DNA of 64,000 nt from Reticulitermes lucifugus (Eukaryota > Arthropoda > Insecta > Blattodea > Rhinotermitidae): NCBI GenBank assembly GCA_026260175.1, contig JAKCWW010000137.1:1-64000 (forward strand), in the 5' to 3' direction. A program made the translations under genes and the position numbers. Positions 34,110 to 46,345 of the stretch are shown here, piece by piece. The notes beneath the pieces were generated by a model. It was given only the letters and a program-made list of their open reading frames with translations. It searched no databases and was not told the DNA's origin. Position 1 is the stretch's first letter; every line of letters begins with the position of its first letter.

Positions 34110-36034
34110 GTACGTGCCGTGCCACCAGGGGTGCCCACATTGATATCTGCTAAGTTAGGTACTAGTCAGAAAAAAGCTTTGAGAGTTTGTCTTTGTAATG
34201 GTGCAAATCAAACATCTGCACAATGATTGTATTTGGATATATAAATTTCTATTTTTGTGTACTTATCATCCGGACACACTGTATAACGTACAGAGGCTAA
34301 GAGACAGGGAAAGTCACCTAAATTTATGTAACAACAGTTCATTCACTACACGAATATTTTATTCGTATATTTATATAAATAAAAGAGGCTTTAAACCTTT
34401 GTCATTACACTGTAAAAAATTATTATTCCAATTTTACTTTGACATTTGCAGTGACAAGTGGTCTCGAACACGAGATATTACAACAGTAGGCCAACTACAG
34501 TGGAGAGAAAAAAGTAGCATACCAACAGAATCAAAACCCATGCCCTCAGTATTTATGGAGATCAGCAAATGAAGATCAATTTGAGACCATAATTAAATAC
34601 ATAAAAAATACCTCATTAATTTGTCTTAAATTCAGCCATTTTCATGATAAAGACGAGATATATCGTTAAAGAACGTGGCCCACTTATTCGCTAAAACTCT
34701 TAATTTTAATATTTGAAAGGAAATAATCAAGCCATCAATTGACAATTCAAAACACTGGTTCTTGTAACAGAAATAGTCAAAAGTTTTCATGGAAATACAA
34801 GGAAAAAGAGACATTTGTTTCGTAAATTAAACTCAACATGGATATAGCTGTCATCCTAAAATCTAAAATTTCTTTTAATCGCCCACTAAAGGATTTTGTG
34901 TGTGTTGCAATCGAAGGTTAGCATTTAAATGGTCCTGCCTGCTTTTAACCTTCCATAGAATTAAGAGGTACCAAGGGTGTAATTTAGCGGAAACCTTATG
35001 GTGTGGATCTGCTGTTGTAATAGAGTTTTTGTGGTTAGAGTAGAGGGTTTAGGGTTGGATCAAGAAGGTGTGGAGAGGGAGGGCAATAGGATCATCTTAT
35101 ACTTTTTACTTACACAGAACGTTAAAAAAATTACAGTTTGGCTTCCAGCATTGTCCGACTTCCTTCGTCTTGACGCTTAACATATTTAATTTAGCTACTG
35201 AAGGAAAAACAAACCAACATTCAAAAGGATTTCCAGGAACCAATTCTGTAGGGGTGTATCATTATATTATTACACTTTTTTATAAAATTTTCAGAACCCG
35301 ACTCACCGACTGGGTGAATGATGAAGGAATTGACTGTGAGCAGTTTTACTGACGTGACTATCTGCGATCTGAGGGACTGGGGTCTGTTTCCCGGCAGGGT
35401 CAGTATTTATTTCTTATCCATCATTAGGTGTCCACCCAGCCCTTTACCCAGCCTGACACAATAAAGCTTTGTGTAGACATACAAAAGACTTGGGTTGTGG
35501 GTTTGTTGTTATGTGTGTTAGAGAGTATTTGTAAATAGAAGCAGAAGATGGCATCAGTGAAAGTTATGCCGAAGTTGGTATTACAGTGTCCAGTTGAGCT
35601 AAAAAAGAATTCTCCTGGATGGAAGCACTGCTCAGTGAATATCATTATACTATACAATTTATCTTCGTCTTAGTATAAATTTAGCTGTATTTCCGGAAAT
35701 TTACTAGGTATTGAGGTTACGAATTTAAATGTGTATTTTAAAAATTTCCCATCGAAATTTCAACTGGGTTTATGGTAATGATCAAACAAACAACCAGTTA
35801 CCTAGGAGCAAAACGCGAGAGTGTAACACAGTTTCGAATAACTTTCATTCATTTCTCAACCTCGTGAACTATTTTCTTATCACGGTCTTAATATTCCGTC
35901 GCTCTCTTCGTCTTTAAAATGTTCTTCTTCCTCGAATTTCTCAACAAATATTCTGTAGGCAGTCCTGCCTACCCAGTTTAACATGTCCAGGTCAATGTAA
36001 CCTCCTACTTTTCACTATCCTAACAGTACAATTT
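34110..36034. other. Long non-coding stretch
   Basis: The 124-residue frame at 34198-34572 has no recognisable domain and starts in AT-rich DNA. I do not call it. Confidence 0.4.
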
Positions 36035-36305
36035 AGAACGGAAATAGCTGAGTGGAAAATTTATTGGGCTACTAGCCAGACTACAGAAAAAACGTGGTTC
36101 AATTCCTAGCGGGAGAGATTGTTTTCTTCGAGATCATCTCTGGGATCCACAGAGCATCTCATCCAACGAGACCTGGGATCCTTCCCAGCAGCAAGGTGGC
36201 TGGGCCGTGGCGTGAAGCTAATACTCCCCTTCACCCAGTGCCGAAGGTTACGAAAGACTGGAGCTATACCTCCAGAATGAAATAAAAAATCATAGTTGGC
36301 TGTAG
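36035..36305 (+). mobile_element. tRNA-derived SINE (family C), copy on plus strand
   Basis: The head contains ATAGCTGAGTGG (A box-like) and GTGGTTCAATTCCTAG (B box). The body holds ATCATCTCTGGGATCC and TAATACTCCCCTTCACC blocks, and the end is AGCTATACCTCCAGAATGAAATAAAA. Diverged from the 49830 copy. Confidence 0.65.
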
Positions 36306-37189
36306 GACGAGTGCTTTACCAAACGACGTGTGTACATCATGATGTTCACAGTTGCGCAATAACCTTAAAATATTCACGCATTTTTTTTTGACCAGAATAC
36401 TTTCATATGTTTAATTAATGCTGAATTACTTAGTGTACACAGTTAGTACATTTCCAGATGTTTGTAAACTTATTCGGAACGGATTTTAATTTAAGGAAGT
36501 ACTCAAAATGATTTACCAGTATATTAACAGAAGCAAAGTGGGCCTGTATGGCTGGCAAATAGAGCAAAGATGATGGTGTGGATCCAATACTTGTAATCCA
36601 TGCTCTTCTTTCCAATTCAAGGTAGCGTACATGTGGACTGCGAAGGAAGCGATACTTGACTGGGAGATAAATAAGTATAAAGAAGGAGAAGGCGATTACA
36701 GAGCGCGGGAGACAGACGGAGATGGAAATACTATAAAAAGATTGATGCTGAAGCAGATGTTTTCTTCAAGGATCATGGCTGCCTTAATCTTTAATGAAAA
36801 TCTGGTCCCGAGTCGAAACTACAACCGCCCCCTTCACACACACACACACACACACACACCTACACTATTTTTTGTAGCGAAGTATTCTTTATATTACTCT
36901 TACTACCAGCAACCCTTTCGTTATTGCTTTCCCAAGGGCAGATATAGGTCACATACACAGACAACATTTGGGGAACGAAGTCTGTGTGATCGCAACGACA
37001 GTAAGAAATAAAGAAATTAGTCGCGCTCTTCCCAACATTTATTACAACTGCAGTCTCATGGTAAGAAAATAGAAAATGGGCTACCATATGTGTGAGACTT
37101 CTCTCTCAGACCCATCCTGTATTTTGGTATTATTCATGCCCACGTGACCTAAAGGAAGACCTTAATATAAACTGCGCGCCTAAAATCTT
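36306..37189. other. Non-coding stretch with a (CA)n tract
   Basis: (CA)n at 36834-36860. The overlapping 126-residue frame on the plus strand includes this tract and is not credible as a gene. Confidence 0.45.
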
Positions 37190-37570
37190 CTTCTTCTTTG
37201 GCATACAGTCCTTACAGTTTAACCAGTGCCTCCTTCACAACGATAGCCCATACAGATCTGTCTTCTGCTTTCTTCCTCCACCTCTTGACACCCGTCCATT
37301 TCAGATCATTCTCAATAAATTCGAACCACCTTAATTTTGGTCTTCCTGCTTTTCTTCTTCCATCTGGTTTCCCCAGAAATAATTTCTTTACGGTCCTATC
37401 ACCAGACATTCTTACCACATGACCAGCCCATTCTAGTCTTCTTACCTTTATTGTTACAATATTTGGTTTTCTATACATAACCTGCAAATCATCATTAGTT
37501 CGGATTCTCCGGCGATTTTGATCTTTTATTGGGCAGCCTAAATTGTTATTTGGCGTAAAAATAAGCTTTC
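37190..37570 (-). pseudogene. Non-LTR retrotransposon reverse transcriptase, C-terminal end with 3' microsatellite tail
   Basis: An open frame reads on the minus strand from about 37570 to a stop near 37212. It includes GCPIKDQNRRRIRTNDD, then YRKPNIVTIKVRRLEWAGHV and GKPDGRRKAGRPKLRWFEF. The RRLEWAGHVVRM and GRPKLRW motifs are a hallmark of the C-terminal tail, after the polymerase domain, in many insect LINEs. After the stop the sequence runs CTGTATGCCAAAGAAGAAGAAG, a short (GAA)n tail, so the 3' end of the element is intact while everything 5' is missing. Unlike the L1a copies it has no internal stop, so it inserted more recently. No polymerase or endonuclease is present, so it cannot act alone. 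Confidence 0.85.
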
Positions 37571-37808
37571 TTTATGAAGGATATTTGGGTATTATGGGAG
37601 CTAACGTAAACTCTATGTATAAGGATCATACGTTGAAGTGTTCCTCATATTTCGCACTTCACTGCGATTGTTAGTATTACTAAATCAAGACTCTTAAGGG
37701 CAGAATATTTAACACGTATGCAGCATACGTAAAATAAATATATTCTTGACGGAAAACAACAAGGGAAGACACCGCTTGGAAAATGTAGACGCAGAGGGAA
37801 GAATAATA
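37571..37808. other. Non-coding stretch
   Basis: Nothing recognised. Confidence 0.4.
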
Positions 37809-37812
37809 TTAA

Positions 37813-38023
37813 CCCATTAAAGCACACTGGTTACTATATTTGCTACCTGCTTTAACATCCAAAATACTCAAAATTTTGTTCTTAGAAATTACGTATGTGT
37901 TTCTATGATTCACAGAACAAACAGAGATTATTTACCTAAAAGCACTAACTTGAAACAGAGGTGCAGTGTGTTATCTGTCTAAATGCTTACAAATTATTTA
38001 GAAGGATTTCCGGTTTCAGTGGG
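37813..38023 (+). mobile_element. piggyBac-like MITE (family G) flanked by TTAA
   Basis: A 211 bp segment lies between two TTAA sites (37809-37812 and 38024-38027). The left end is CCCATTAAAGCACACTGG; the right end, reversed, is CCCACTGAAACCGG, so the ends are imperfect inverted repeats starting CCCA. TTAA duplication and C-rich termini suit piggyBac. The interior block AAACAGAGATTATTTACC recurs at 58392-58557. There is no coding capacity. Confidence 0.55.
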
Positions 38024-38032
38024 TTAAAATGA

Positions 38033-38265
38033 AAAGTAAAGGTGAAGTTGTCCCAGTGCAAGCCATGAAGGCACATGGCGAGTGGAAGTATGACTTCACT
38101 CATTGTTAACCTCGGCATTAGATACAGGTAGTGGTCAGCTTCACGCTTCGGCCGCTTAACCCCAATATGAACTGAAAATATGGCTGTGTGGGCCTCAGGG
38201 CCGGAAATCGAGCCTCAATTCCTTAGCCTGTGGCCTAGTCTTTATACTGACTGAGCTATTCTAAC
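38033..38265 (-). mobile_element. tRNA-derived SINE (family C)
   Basis: Minus-strand copy starting almost directly beyond the TTAA-flanked element. The body has TAACCTCGGCATTAGATACAGG and GGCCTCAGGGCCGGAAATCGAGCC on plus. The head contains TACTGACTGAGCTATT, the reverse of an AATAGCTCAGTCAGTA A box. Confidence 0.78.
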
Positions 38266-38767
38266 TTGAGGAAAGAACTTTCTTTGATAAATATGGCGAA
38301 AATATGTAAGAGTGCAGAATTGGTTTAGGTTGAGACAAATGGCGATAATTTGCGAGAACGGCGGTGAACATTTTTTTTTCCATTAAAGCAGAAAATTTCG
38401 CGATTGGCTAAATAACCTTCAGCGAAACCGTAGCGTTCTGTCCCCCAAAGATTTATCAATGTTTTCACAAAATCCCGCATTTGAATCCTTTTCAGTATCA
38501 ACCTACAACCTAAAATAACATACCGCAAGGAATCTCTTAACGAAATACCACTCCAGCTCTAATTCCTTTCTGCGCTCTATTGCCCCGTCTTCTCATCTTT
38601 CTTGATCCAATTACATTAAAATTATTACACTAAAAGTAGGGATTATGAAATTTCACAGCATTTTTAAGGCTTCATATATTTAGTGACATAGGTAATGAAC
38701 AGCGCGTTCAATCGCCCTTTTCAATACTACAAAATTAACATACATTTTATACAGAATCAAAGTTGTC
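38266..38767. other. Non-coding stretch
   Basis: Nothing recognised between two SINEs. Confidence 0.4.
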
Positions 38768-39040
38768 CCTGTAAACACCATGGAGGCATAGAGGAGGAGT
38801 ATATGTGTAGCTTCACTCATTCTCAACCTCGGCGCTAGAAGGAGGTGAGTGGTAAACATCAAGCCCCGGCCCGGGAAAGAACCCCGGTACCCCTTGATTA
38901 GGTGGCTGGGTGGAACCCAGAGCCGGTCTGGACATTTTGGAGGAGAGAAAAATATCTTTCCCCTGACAGGATTCGAACCCCGAATATCCAGCCCGTAGCC
39001 TAATCACTATAATAACTACGCTATATGACCTCTCTGCCTT
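38768..39040 (-). mobile_element. tRNA-derived SINE (family C)
   Basis: Well-kept minus-strand copy with CTCAACCTCGGCGCTAGAAG, GGGAAAGAACCCCGGTACCC and GGTGGCTGGGTGG in the body, plus the B box region ACAGGATTCGAACCCCG. The A box is decayed. Confidence 0.82.
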
Positions 39041-40647
39041 ATGTACAAACAAAAGATTGAGTTCGTCTCACACACAGAACACTGCGTGCTTCCTTTAGAA
39101 AAAGCAATTGCTAAATACTATAAAAGAAAATGCTGTTTATCGTGTGAATTATAAGCAACTCATACATACGTTGTATGGGTACATTTAATTTGGCAGTATG
39201 TATAGAAACAACTGGGCTTGAAATGATGGAAAGTATTAATATTTCTAAGAATGCTTTTGGAGAGACATACACATACGTAGCAAGCTGAACACACCTTTCA
39301 GTCTTGTATTTAAAGTAACTATAAAGTAAGTATAATTCCTAAAGCTTAACAAATGTTAAAATAAAAGAATAAAAAAATTAAAGAAAATATACTGACAAAC
39401 TAACAGCACGCAGGAAATGACCATGTGTCACAACACCTCGGCCACACATGTCCATGTACCAGGCAGCAATAAAAAGTGCCCAACCGTATGCATACACAAT
39501 TTCCGCAGTTAAAAAACTTCCTAAAAACCGTAAAATATTTAAAAATAGAGCCATGTTATCGTTATATGTTGGGTGAAAAAATAAATAACAGAGGCTTCTG
39601 CTCAAATGAAAGAAACAGTCTGCATCCCATGTTGATGGTTTGAAACACCGGATTGATAAAATGGGCCAAAGTCTTTATTAGGCTTTCGATGGAAACGAAC
39701 AACACGTGTCCGTTTATCTCCACATGCAACGAAAGTCACCAATATGGAAGTCCAAGTACCTCTAGAGTGCAGAATCTGATCTTCCTTCATAATTGACACA
39801 GAAATGTTCTTCTTTCAAGAAACCCAAACATTCACTACCCTGTTTACCATGTCGTGTAACTGAACAATATCCTAATTGCGTTGAATCCTGTACACACCCA
39901 CGCAGTATCTTTATTTCATATCTATCGTGAGGTTATATTCCCATTGCTATGCCTTTTTTAAATTACTCAGTTATCACGAGATTTCCACACCAAAATTCTG
40001 CAAAGTATTTCATACATATAAGGCCATTTGTCTTATCAATATCATGTCACTTCCCGACTGATTTCCGACTCCTCTACACGGCTGGGCGAATATATTTTGT
40101 AGGATGCGCCTAATATTATTGGGTCCTCAGTACAGACCTTGTTTCCTGTCACCCTTCTTACGCCTAGATTTTTGATGTGGCTCCTAGATTTCCGGAAAAT
40201 TTGTGACACCTGCTTTAGTCTATGTGACGTTTTAGAGTCACACTCCCGAGCCCTCGGTGATGTGGCGCCTTATTTTTCCTAATTTGCATAGCGGATGTTC
40301 TAAGTTCAGTTCCCGACTTGAAGATCTTATATCCTCATTTTTTCCCTTTCGTGATTTTGTTCTTTATATCAAAATAATGCTGTAATATTAAATTAGAATA
40401 GGTCACGACCGTTTGCTCTCACGTCTTTCCCAATTCATTATTCACAATCATGTTCCAGTCCGATGAGATAATATGGGCCCCAACCTATGCAGCTGACAAA
40501 ACGTCCGCCGAGTATTTAATGAATAATGCAGTCTTGCAGAAATTTTTTGGGGTTTCCAAAAGTAAATGCTCCCATTTGTGACACTGTGTAGCGTTGGAAG
40601 TACACGTCTGCACTCTAGAGAAGCACACTCTCTTCCTCTTCAGAGTC
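39041..40647. other. Non-coding stretch
   Basis: No gene or repeat family recognised. Confidence 0.4.
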
Positions 40648-40700
40648 CAAATAATAATAAATTTTTAATAATAATAGTAATATAATAATAATTATTAAAC
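40648..40700. repeat. Imperfect (AAT)n tract
   Basis: Interrupted ATA/AAT/ATT units. Confidence 0.8.
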
Positions 40701-40835
40701 ATTTCAACCTTGAAGAAGGACGCAGCATGTTCCTCCGAAATGCTGGTGTTTACCAACACGACTGCACAGTGTAACATATCAGAAGACTACAATCTGAAAA
40801 GCTTTGTGCTCCGAATCGCATGTAGTGTAAAAATA
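40701..40835 (+). mobile_element. Family I fragment
   Basis: TTGAAGAAGGACGCAGCATG and TCCTCCGAAATGCTGG follow the family order seen at 50610-50740 (CTGAAGATGGAGGCAGCAGG, CCCCCGAAACGTTGG). Confidence 0.5.
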
Positions 40836-42044
40836 AACACATCTGTGAGAAAAAATTTGAGATGGACTTTACAGAAATGCATTCACTTGTTAAGTAATGA
40901 AATTCCTGTATCAGTTTGTACAAATAATCGAATCCTGTGTCATTCGAACCGTGTTCAGATTGGTTCAGGCTGAATGCGAAGAGGTCCATCCGCAGTGGAC
41001 GCACTTGCGCTCACTCTGTTTGATTAGGCATAATGGCAGCAACACTGGCCCCCAGGTACTTGAGACCGTCACTGTACAACAAGTGTTGAAAGCTATTGTC
41101 TTTGGCAAGGTACAGTACCGTACCATGCTTTGCCACTGTCTAAGGAATGCGAGCCAGACTTATCTAACTCACAAGTCCCCTATATCTTTCCAACTTCTGC
41201 GATCCAGAGCTGAGTCCCAGACTATACATTTCAGTGCCCCGAAAGATGACACTTTGCTGACTACTGACGGCACTTTCTCAGGTTATATCATGTCGAAAAA
41301 GAGAATTATTGACTAACATGCGCGTATTAATGTAGACATATAAAAACAACGTAGATATTTTCAATACATTCAGTTGCAGCATATATTCATGTGTCTGCAG
41401 ACACGCTATCAGTCCCGTTATTAATCGTATTTATTCTCAACAGAACTTGATACAACAGAATCTCCGTAGACAATGACAATTTGCTTTAGCTCACTGTTGC
41501 CCAATATATTCTGTGCGAGTGATCACATATGTCTTCTGGCTCATCTTTACGACACGGTAAAAAGGTCGAAGAGCTGTGCGTTTGTCTATAGCCGTTTACG
41601 AAATGCATTATGTGAGATACGACGTGAGATGTAGGATCCGTTATTTGTTTCAGCTGTTCTATTTAAACGTTCACAGAATATATTGGCACACAAGTAGGTA
41701 AAACAAAGTGAAAAATGCAAAACCTTTAGCACCTACAAAGAGGTATCATTTTGTGTTTTACTTGACTTTAAAAGATTTAAGATTCTTGAATAGAAGAGAA
41801 GTGAGTTTACATACCAAACGTATTAAGGTGACAAACAACGAATCAGTCCATACCTAAATATAAGGTTTACTTCTTCATACGTGCAAAAAATATAGTTTAA
41901 TTCGCTTTATCCTAAGTCTAATAAGGACACTTAAACTCTGAAATACGATAGTGTTTAAGGGTTAATAAATGTCACTTAAATTGTTCTAATCCCAATATCA
42001 GCCCCGTTTATTTTTCTTCGGAAGAAATTAAGCTTTTTCACGAG
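40836..42044. other. Non-coding stretch with an unsupported 139-residue frame
   Basis: The longest open frame of the window (40897-41316, plus) lies here. Its translation shows no domain, signal peptide or membrane segment that I recognise, and it overlaps the decay zone of family I. I treat it as chance. Confidence 0.4.
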
Positions 42045-42185
42045 ATGGAGGTGAATGCCCAGGTTCGCGTTCCAGCCGCCTTACCTTCGGGGAAAGAGCC
42101 TCCAGTGCCCATTGAATAGGGGGCTGGGTGGGCCCGAGAGACAGTATTCCGAGAATCGAACCACAATTTCTCGGTCATATAGCTT
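42045..42185 (-). mobile_element. SINE family C fragment
   Basis: Minus-strand body blocks GGGAAAGAGCCTCCAGTGCC, CATTGAATAGGGGGCTGG and GAGAATCGAACCACAAT (plus strand). Both ends are truncated. Confidence 0.7.
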
Positions 42186-42249
42186 TGTGTAGGTCTAAAT
42201 AAGATACCTTTATAGTGTGACCCAGAAAGAGGTTCATAAATTAATTATG

Positions 42250-42551
<302 letters not shown>

Positions 42552-42775
42552 ACTGCCTTCTAAGACACGTTATTGAAGAAAAGCTAGAGGGAAAGATAAA
42601 AGTGACGGAAAGACGAGGAAGAAGACGTAAGAAGTTACTGGATGGCCTTAAGGAAAGGGAGGATGTTGGAAATTGAAAGAGGAAACACTAGATCGCACAC
42701 TGTGGATAACTCGCTTTGGAAGAGGCTACAGACCTGTCTAAGACAGACTACAGAATGAATGAGATAAACAAATAC
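42552..42775 (+). pseudogene. LINE reverse transcriptase C-terminal fragment, part 2 (family L2a)
   Basis: Resumes directly after the mitochondrial insert with CLLRHVIEEKLEGKIKVTER, then RGRRRKKLLDGLKEREDVGN, with later codons shifted (LWITRFGRGYRPV-like) and stops near the end. Part 1 ends at WIGHSLRN, which leads naturally into CLLRHVIE, so the two parts were one element. Confidence 0.8.
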
Positions 42776-42991
42776 AATTTTTAATTTGTCGCGATACCGA
42801 TCACTGTGCAGCTGTGCGGCAGAAACACCGTGCGGTCCACGGTGCTCAATTTTGTGTTAAAAAGTGCAACACGCGGTACTTTAGGTAAGGGCTGATTCAG
42901 GAAGTATCGGGGTGAATTTAGCAAATACCCCCATGCACTCCGTCACCGTTAGTATAAAAAGTAAAAAATGAGAGTAACTTACTGTCCCTAC

Positions 42992-43176
42992 CTTGGACGT
43001 GTGAGTCCTCAGGCTCGACTCCGTGGCGAATCCTTTTCCGCAGATGTTACAGTGAAAAGGTCTGTTCTTCGCGCGTTCCACCTGCGCGTCGTGATTGCGC
43101 AGATGCTGCTGCAGATTGCTGAGTTGGATAAAGGCGCGACCACACTCTGGCAAGTGACATTTATACGGCCTCTCGC
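42992..43176 (-). CDS. Internal exon of a C2H2 zinc-finger protein (rotund/squeeze/dati-like, tentative)
   Basis: The 185 bp exon encodes 61 whole codons plus two bases of a split Gly codon. Sequence order: GERPYKCHLPECGRAF, QLSNLQQHLRNHD, a linker AQVERAKNRPFH, CNICGKGFATESSLRTHTSK. Finger 1 is complete, C-x4-C-x12-H-x3-H. Finger 2 has its two cysteines and first histidine (H of RTH), but its last histidine must come from the next exon. The GERPYKC start is a classic inter-finger linker. Acceptor: a pyrimidine-rich stretch ends in TTGCAG just upstream at 43177. Donor: AAG followed by GTAGGG at 42991. Phase is 1 at the 5' end and 0 at the 3' end. C2H2 fingers of this type bind DNA in transcription factors in the nucleus. 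QLSNLQQH resembles the rotund/squeeze/ZNF362-384 group and the fly gene dati; the exact orthologue is uncertain. No other exon was found in the window. The exon is GC-richer than its surroundings, as expected for real coding sequence. Confidence 0.9.
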
Positions 43177-46104
43177 CTGCAACAATAAAGGATTTAAATA
43201 AGTGACAGAAATACATAAAGAAAGGCACCAAAATCTACTTGTCATTTGATATTTTGATTGTGACTAAGTAATAAGACGTCACTGCACAGATGCTCAGAGG
43301 GACGAGGAAACAAGAAATTAACACAGAAGAAAATCCTCAAGAACGAGACCAACATTGTAACCCATGACGATAAAATGATGAGCCAAGAAGGGGATAGTAA
43401 CAGTGTATGGTGAATTTTGTTGTATTACATATTATTACTGTATAACTAAATTAAGAACACTGTGATGGTCAGACATGTAGCACGAAGATTTACATAAAGA
43501 AATCCATATAAATGTTGGGTGTAAAACCGCACTTCAGACTACATGGGATGACAAGGTACTGGTGCAAATAAAAGGCCAAATTAGTTTCCAAGATGTTAAC
43601 AGGAACAAATTTGTTCAAGGTAGTAAAATTTGTAGGCTTGTGATAACGGTGATTAATTTGTAGCTGGATTTGTGGTTATCACAAAGGCTACTATGAAGAT
43701 AAGTGTTGTTTTATGTGACGCCGTGCAGTCCGGTAGATGTGTACCAAAGATTCAGAAAAACCTGTTCCCTTCATTGTCAGGGTAGACTACGGAGGTAGCA
43801 CTTTCATCGGAAACGTCGGGAAATACCCAGAATATAGAACGTTTGAGAAAAAAGTTATATTCAGTCTTGAAGTTGTACTATGAGAGAATAAAATATTTAC
43901 TTAAAGAGCCTAGTAAGTCGTGGATAATACAGAATCATTTTGTATGTTATTTATGAAATTAAAATTAATAAATTTCTGTTAAAGATTTACATAACTTGGG
44001 ATTTATAATGGATAGACATTGATTCAACTGCTGTTCGTATTAAAAGTGCTAGTATAACTATCTACATTGCATTTCATACGAATCTGTTGAGTGGTTTTGT
44101 ATAAATGAACAGACATAGAAAAAACACCCCATCATTACTTATTAACTTCACACGTTCATGAAAAGTACCCAACGTAGGTTACTAACCCTTCCTGTGGTAA
44201 AACGAAATATATAGGTAGGAAACAGGTGTCTACTGCCTTTATTTATTTCCTTCAACATCAGATATTACTCTTAATAAATACGCGGTGCCAATTCTTGAAA
44301 GTTTAACCTAATGATTTCCAGTTTCCTACAAACTTAATTTATACTTTACCAAGAAGATAGAAAAGAACGAAATCTTTTATAAACAATGATAAGCCTAACT
44401 GAAGTTTTAAAAGTGGAATACACTGGAATTTAGGACAAACAAGTAAGAGGCCTTTAATGAAGAATATATCAATCTCATTTGTCAAATATATGTATCAGGC
44501 ATCAAGTATTGATTCCTGGAGATTGCAAACAAAGAAGTCGCAATAAGAGTGCGGAGTGGTGAAGGGGTGGGGTAGGGAGTAGACGTAATAACCCCCCCGA
44601 TGGGTATTTCTTTATTAAAATCTCACGATTTAATTGAATATCTTTCATACCGAAAAATATAACATCTGTTGATGAAATTTAAAAGAACAGGAAAAGAAAA
44701 AAATATTAATCATTTACAGATTTAAAAATTAAAGTCTGATTACATTTCCAATCGATACGAGTCTGTGTGTGTATGCAAAATAGAAAGTTGGAAATGACAT
44801 AACGTCAATATATAATTATAGTGTACGCTTAACGACAAAGTCAACGTATTATTGCAACGTAATGCAAGAATGTAACATTGCTTGCCATTACCTTGGTGCA
44901 TTATACGGTTCCTAAGGATCAAATCTTATAGGCCTTATAGGCGTAAGAGAATGATATAAGTTTATCTGTAATTTGAAACTTAAAATCTTTTTTATTTGAA
45001 GTCCTCTTTACTGCAATGAAGCACTTACAATGTCTACAATTTCAATATGAATCTCCCCAATATGTAAGCTTTCTCTAGTTCTGCATACATTCTAATCCCT
45101 GACCCAATATATTATATTCTGTTCCTTTTCAAGCGCCCTTAATCAACCTTCGCCCGCCGTCACTGCGAGAACCAAGTTTCGCGATATGAAGTAGGCATTT
45201 AATGTCACAGTCGAATTTACAGACGACTACTTTACCTACAAGAGGGTGTTTTCATGTAGGTATCACAGGCCCTAGCAGTCGGAACAAAACAATTACCGAT
45301 GCAAATGCAACGGACAAAACAAAAGATCTAAAATATACACCCTTTAGGCACAAAACAAAAGATTTTTAAAAGGCATGAAGCAGAATACAATATAATAATT
45401 CACTGCATTGTCCATTACACAATACACTCGCGTCCATCCGTCCGTCCAAACATGAAGTAGATATATATATATTTTTAAGTTTTCTCTCCTGGTTTTGTTG
45501 GTTGAAATTTTTCAGCTTCAGAAAGGGGCGGAGGGACGGCAGGGTGTTCATTATTTAAAATGGCAGTTGCAGCTGTGTTTGGTTCATTCTTCAGTCGTCG
45601 AGGTACCCACCCCCACGGTGACGTCACACTTATTAATAGTGTGTGTCCACACAAGATAACATGTGAGAGAAACAGCTGAGCGTATGAGAGAGACATACAA
45701 CTTTTGATCTCTTTTGTTACCAAAGTGGGGGAAAAAGTGCTCGATTTCGGAGTACAGATATTTTATAAATACGTTGAACTGACTTTGATGGAAAGTGGAG
45801 AGACAAGACAATGATAACTTCTTGTATTTCGATAAACATTCCACATCTAAATGTGTTACTTAATGAGAACTCTATGTCATATCACATCGTTTAATTAAAC
45901 CTTCGTGTAGATGTTAAAATTTTACATTTTGTTTATTCTGTATGCTACTGAATTTTTTTAAAATGGTTTCTTTACATTACGCATTATCCACTTTTTTGTA
46001 TGCATATGTGCCACAACACCCCAGTCATTAGCTACGCATTGCTCGAGTGGACAGTTTACCAAATGATGTTCAAACATCCATAAAGTTATACAATAACGGA
46101 CATC
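43177..46104. other. Probable intron or flank upstream of the zinc-finger exon
   Basis: Contains the splice acceptor tract next to 43177 and a family I-like block at 43720-43840 (GTGACGCCGTGCAGTCCGG, then CATCGGAAACGTCGGG). No further exon was recognised. The G-rich tract near 44558-44580 and the (TA)n at 45459-45470 are simple sequence. Confidence 0.45.
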
Positions 46105-46345
46105 AGCCGCGATAGCGCAGTCGGTATTGTGACTCGGTCACGTGCTATTCGACTGGAAAATCTTCGTTAAATTCCAGCCACAGGCAAGAACATTCTCTCC
46201 TCCAAAACGTCCAGACCAGCTCTTTGCCCAACCAGCCTCTTATTCAATGGGTACCGAGCGTTCTTTTTCTGAGTGTGAAGAGGCCGTAGCGTGAAGCTGG
46301 TCACTCACCTCCAACTACAGCCGAAAAGACATATGACTACATGCA
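46105..46345 (+). mobile_element. tRNA-derived SINE (family C), copy on plus strand
   Basis: The head GATAGCGCAGTCGGTATTGTG is a good A box. The B box is decayed (AAATTCCAGCCACAGG). The body has CCTCCAAAACGTCCAGACC, CAGCCTCTTATTCAATGGGT, ACCGAGCG, CGTAGCGTGAAGCTGGTCAC. Confidence 0.8.

Noticed and set aside
35365-35450. Possible SINE head (GGGTCTGTTTCCCGGC)
   Set aside because: B box is poor, no A box, no repeat partner found.
40897-41316. 139-residue open frame on the plus strand, the longest in the window
   Set aside because: No domain, signal or membrane segment recognised; it borders a decayed family I repeat; this length is expected by chance in 64 kb read in six frames.
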